A DNA stretch of 6,847 nt. It comes from an uncultured Verrucomicrobiota bacterium (lineage in GTDB: Bacteria; Verrucomicrobiota; Kiritimatiellia; RFP12; UBA3636). The position numbers were made by a program, and so were the translations under genes. Location: positions 1-6,847 of the forward strand of contig CAMNDA010000281.1 in the NCBI GenBank assembly GCA_946534745.1, in the 5' to 3' direction. Below, piece by piece: positions 5,527 to 6,847 of the stretch. Position 1 is the first letter of the stretch, and the number at the start of each line of letters is the position of its first letter. Below the pieces are notes generated by a model. That model had not been told where the DNA came from and did not search any database. It saw only the letters and a list, made by a program, of their open reading frames with translations.

Positions 5527-6486
5527 ATGAACGTCCTCGTCACCGGCGCGGCCGGATTCATCGGCGCCGCGCTCTCCGAGCGCCTGCTCGGCCGCGGCCA
5601 CTCCGTGGTCGGCCTCGACAACTTCAACGACTACTACGACCCGGCGCTCAAGGAGGCGCGCGCGGCGCGGCTGGAGGGCCGCCCCGGCTTCCGCATGGTC
5701 CGCGCGGACCTGGCGGACGCCGCCGCGCTCGGCGCGGTCTTCGGCGCGGAGCGGTTCGACGTCGTCGTGAACCTCGCGGCGCAGGCCGGAGTCCGATATT
5801 CCCTCGTCAACCCCGGCGCCTACGTGCAGAGCAACCTCGTCGGGTTCGTGAACGTCCTGGAGTGCTGCCGCCACCACGGGCTGCCGCGGCTCGTCTACGC
5901 CTCCAGCTCCAGCGTCTACGGCGGCAACGAGAAGATGCCGTTCAGCGAGGACGACCGCGTCGACTCCCCCGTGAGCCTCTACGCCGCGACGAAGAAGAGC
6001 GACGAGCTCCTGGCGCACGTCTACGCGCATCTCTTCGGCCTGCAGACGGTCGGGCTGCGCTTCTTCACGGTCTACGGCCCGTGGGGCCGGCCCGACATGG
6101 CGATGTGGCTCTTCGCCGACGCGATGCTCGCCGGCCGCCCGATCAAGGTCTTCAACCACGGGAAAATGAAGCGCGACTTCACCTACGTGGACGACATCGT
6201 ATCGGGCGTCGTCTCGTGCGTCGAGTCGGGGGACCTCGGGCCCGAGGAGATCTTCAACATCGGCAACAACCGCCCGGAGGAGCTGCTGCGCCTCATCGAG
6301 GTGCTCGCCGGCGCGCTCGGCGTGGAGCCGAAGATGGAGATGCTGCCGATGCAGCCGGGCGACGTCCCCGCGACCTACGCGGACATCTCCCGCATCCACG
6401 CGAAGCTCGGCTACGAGCCGACGACGCCGATCGACGTCGGCGTCCCCGCCTTCGCGAAGTGGTTCCTGGAGTACCGCGGGCGGTGA
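5527..6486 (+). CDS. NAD-dependent epimerase, UDP-glucuronate 4-epimerase-like
   Basis: Extended short-chain dehydrogenase/reductase that probably interconverts UDP-glucuronate and UDP-galacturonate, a precursor for surface polysaccharide. The 319 residues show the NAD-binding GAAGFIG (7-13), DNFNDYYDP (31-39), NLAAQAGVRYS (82-92), ASSSSVYGGNEKMPF (125-139) with active-site Ser, the catalytic pair Tyr152 and Lys156 (YAATK), LRFFTVYGPWGRPDMA (177-192), RDFTYVDDIV (216-225) and PGDVPATYAD (277-286). DNFNDYYDP, AAQAGVRYS and GPWGRPDMA are typical of the UDP-glucuronate 4-epimerase branch rather than GalE. Length is slightly short of the common ~335 but nothing is missing. The frame is open upstream, but the ATG at 5527 begins the Rossmann strand (MNVLVTG) and sits just after a strong promoter, with no Shine-Dalgarno sequence. 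The gene is divergent from the hexokinase gene and overlaps the next gene by GTGA. Another nucleotide sugar remains possible. Confidence 0.92.
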   Translation: MNVLVTGAAGFIGAALSERLLGRGHSVVGLDNFNDYYDPALKEARAARLEGRPGFRMVRADLADAAALGAVFGAERFDVVVNLAAQAGVRYSLVNPGAYVQSNLVGFVNVLECCRHHGLPRLVYASSSSVYGGNEKMPFSEDDRVDSPVSLYAATKKSDELLAHVYAHLFGLQTVGLRFFTVYGPWGRPDMAMWLFADAMLAGRPIKVFNHGKMKRDFTYVDDIVSGVVSCVESGDLGPEEIFNIGNNRPEELLRLIEVLAGALGVEPKMEMLPMQPGDVPATYADISRIHAKLGYEPTTPIDVGVPAFAKWFLEYRGR

Positions 6487-6847
6487 ACCGGCGGAAGGCG
6501 CTCGCGAACCTGAGGGTCGTCCTCGTCGGGACGCTCTACGGCGGCAACGTCGGGAGCGCGTGCCGCGCGATGGCCAACTGCGGCGTGCGCGAGCTGCGGC
6601 TCGTCGCGCCCGATCCGGGCCTCACGTGGGAGTTCGCGCGGCAGATGGCCGTCCACGCGACGGACATCCTCGACGCGCGCCGGACCTTCGCCACGCTCGC
6701 CGAGGCGGTTGCGGACTGCGTCGCCGTCGCGGGCACCTCGCGCCGCGGCGGGCTCTACCGCCGCCACTTCGCCGACTCGCGCGAGGTCGCGCCGGAGCTG
6801 CTCGACCTGGCGGAGACGGGCCCCGTGGCGCTCGTCTTCGGGCGAGA
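6483..6847 (+). CDS. SpoU/TrmH-family RNA 2'-O-methyltransferase, TrmJ-like, 3' end cut by window edge
   Basis: Probably methylates a ribose 2'-OH in tRNA (TrmJ modifies position 32) using S-adenosylmethionine through a SPOUT knot fold. The 121 full codons seen include LRVVLVGTLYGGNVGSACRA (10-29) with the SpoU motif 1 Asn22 and Arg28, then MANCGVRELRLVAP (30-43), a region matching the family's TL-EAL-C-VxGTSxR pattern with AGTSRR at 83-88, and VALVFGR (115-121), where motif 2 (FGRE) begins as the window ends. The AdoMet-binding knot at the C-terminus is not visible. The start is a GTG at 6483, overlapping the epimerase stop by four bases (GTGA), with only a weak purine stretch upstream, so translation is probably coupled. 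The function is unrelated to nucleotide-sugar metabolism; co-transcription is likely just compact packing. TrmJ is the best guess, but other SpoU-family members cannot be excluded without the rest of the gene. Confidence 0.88.
   Translation, partial: MNRRKALANLRVVLVGTLYGGNVGSACRAMANCGVRELRLVAPDPGLTWEFARQMAVHATDILDARRTFATLAEAVADCVAVAGTSRRGGLYRRHFADSREVAPELLDLAETGPVALVFGR

Overview
The window is dense, very GC-rich bacterial DNA (clearly above 60 % G+C by eye) with about 96 % coding sequence. It carries eight protein genes, two of them cut by the window edges. I see no rRNA, tRNA, insertion sequence, CRISPR array or prophage gene. Most genes are chromosomal housekeeping genes: parB, def, plsY, gpsA and a TrmJ-like RNA methyltransferase. 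Beside them are two sugar kinases of types better known from eukaryotes: a hexokinase of the eukaryotic fold family and a GHMP kinase that looks like plant glucuronokinase. Heptameric tandem repeats sit in two neighbouring gaps. Together these suggest a high-GC member of the PVC group (Kiritimatiellota, Lentisphaerota or Verrucomicrobiota type). That placement is a low-confidence inference from memory of such genomes and was not tested.

Layout. A divergent promoter region (about 5428-5526) splits the window. To the left, on the minus strand, six genes run in one direction: hexokinase (5427-4135), glucuronokinase-like kinase (4074-3067), parB (3011-1974), def (1967-1428), plsY (1431-724) and gpsA (722 to beyond base 1). 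The last four are packed at spacings of +6, -4 and +1 bases, so they are almost certainly co-transcribed. The first three are separated by gaps of 60 and 55 bases, each filled by a tandem 7-bp repeat array. To the right, on the plus strand, a UDP-glucuronate 4-epimerase-like gene (5527-6486) overlaps by four bases a TrmJ-like 2'-O-methyltransferase gene (6483 to beyond 6847).

How the genes may work together. plsY and gpsA supply the glycerol-3-phosphate and acyl-transfer steps that begin phospholipid synthesis. def removes the formyl group from new proteins, and parB acts in chromosome segregation. The glucuronokinase-like enzyme would make glucuronate-1-phosphate. After uridylylation by an enzyme not seen here, that would give UDP-glucuronate, the substrate of the divergently transcribed epimerase. 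The hexokinase would supply sugar-6-phosphate. This uronate-activation link is the most interesting functional inference.

The clearest unusual DNA-level features are the two heptamer arrays, which share the exact unit ACGAGCG and sit where ribosome binding sites would be expected, and a back-to-back promoter pair whose plus-strand member predicts a leaderless epimerase mRNA. I found no convincing wholly new multigene system.
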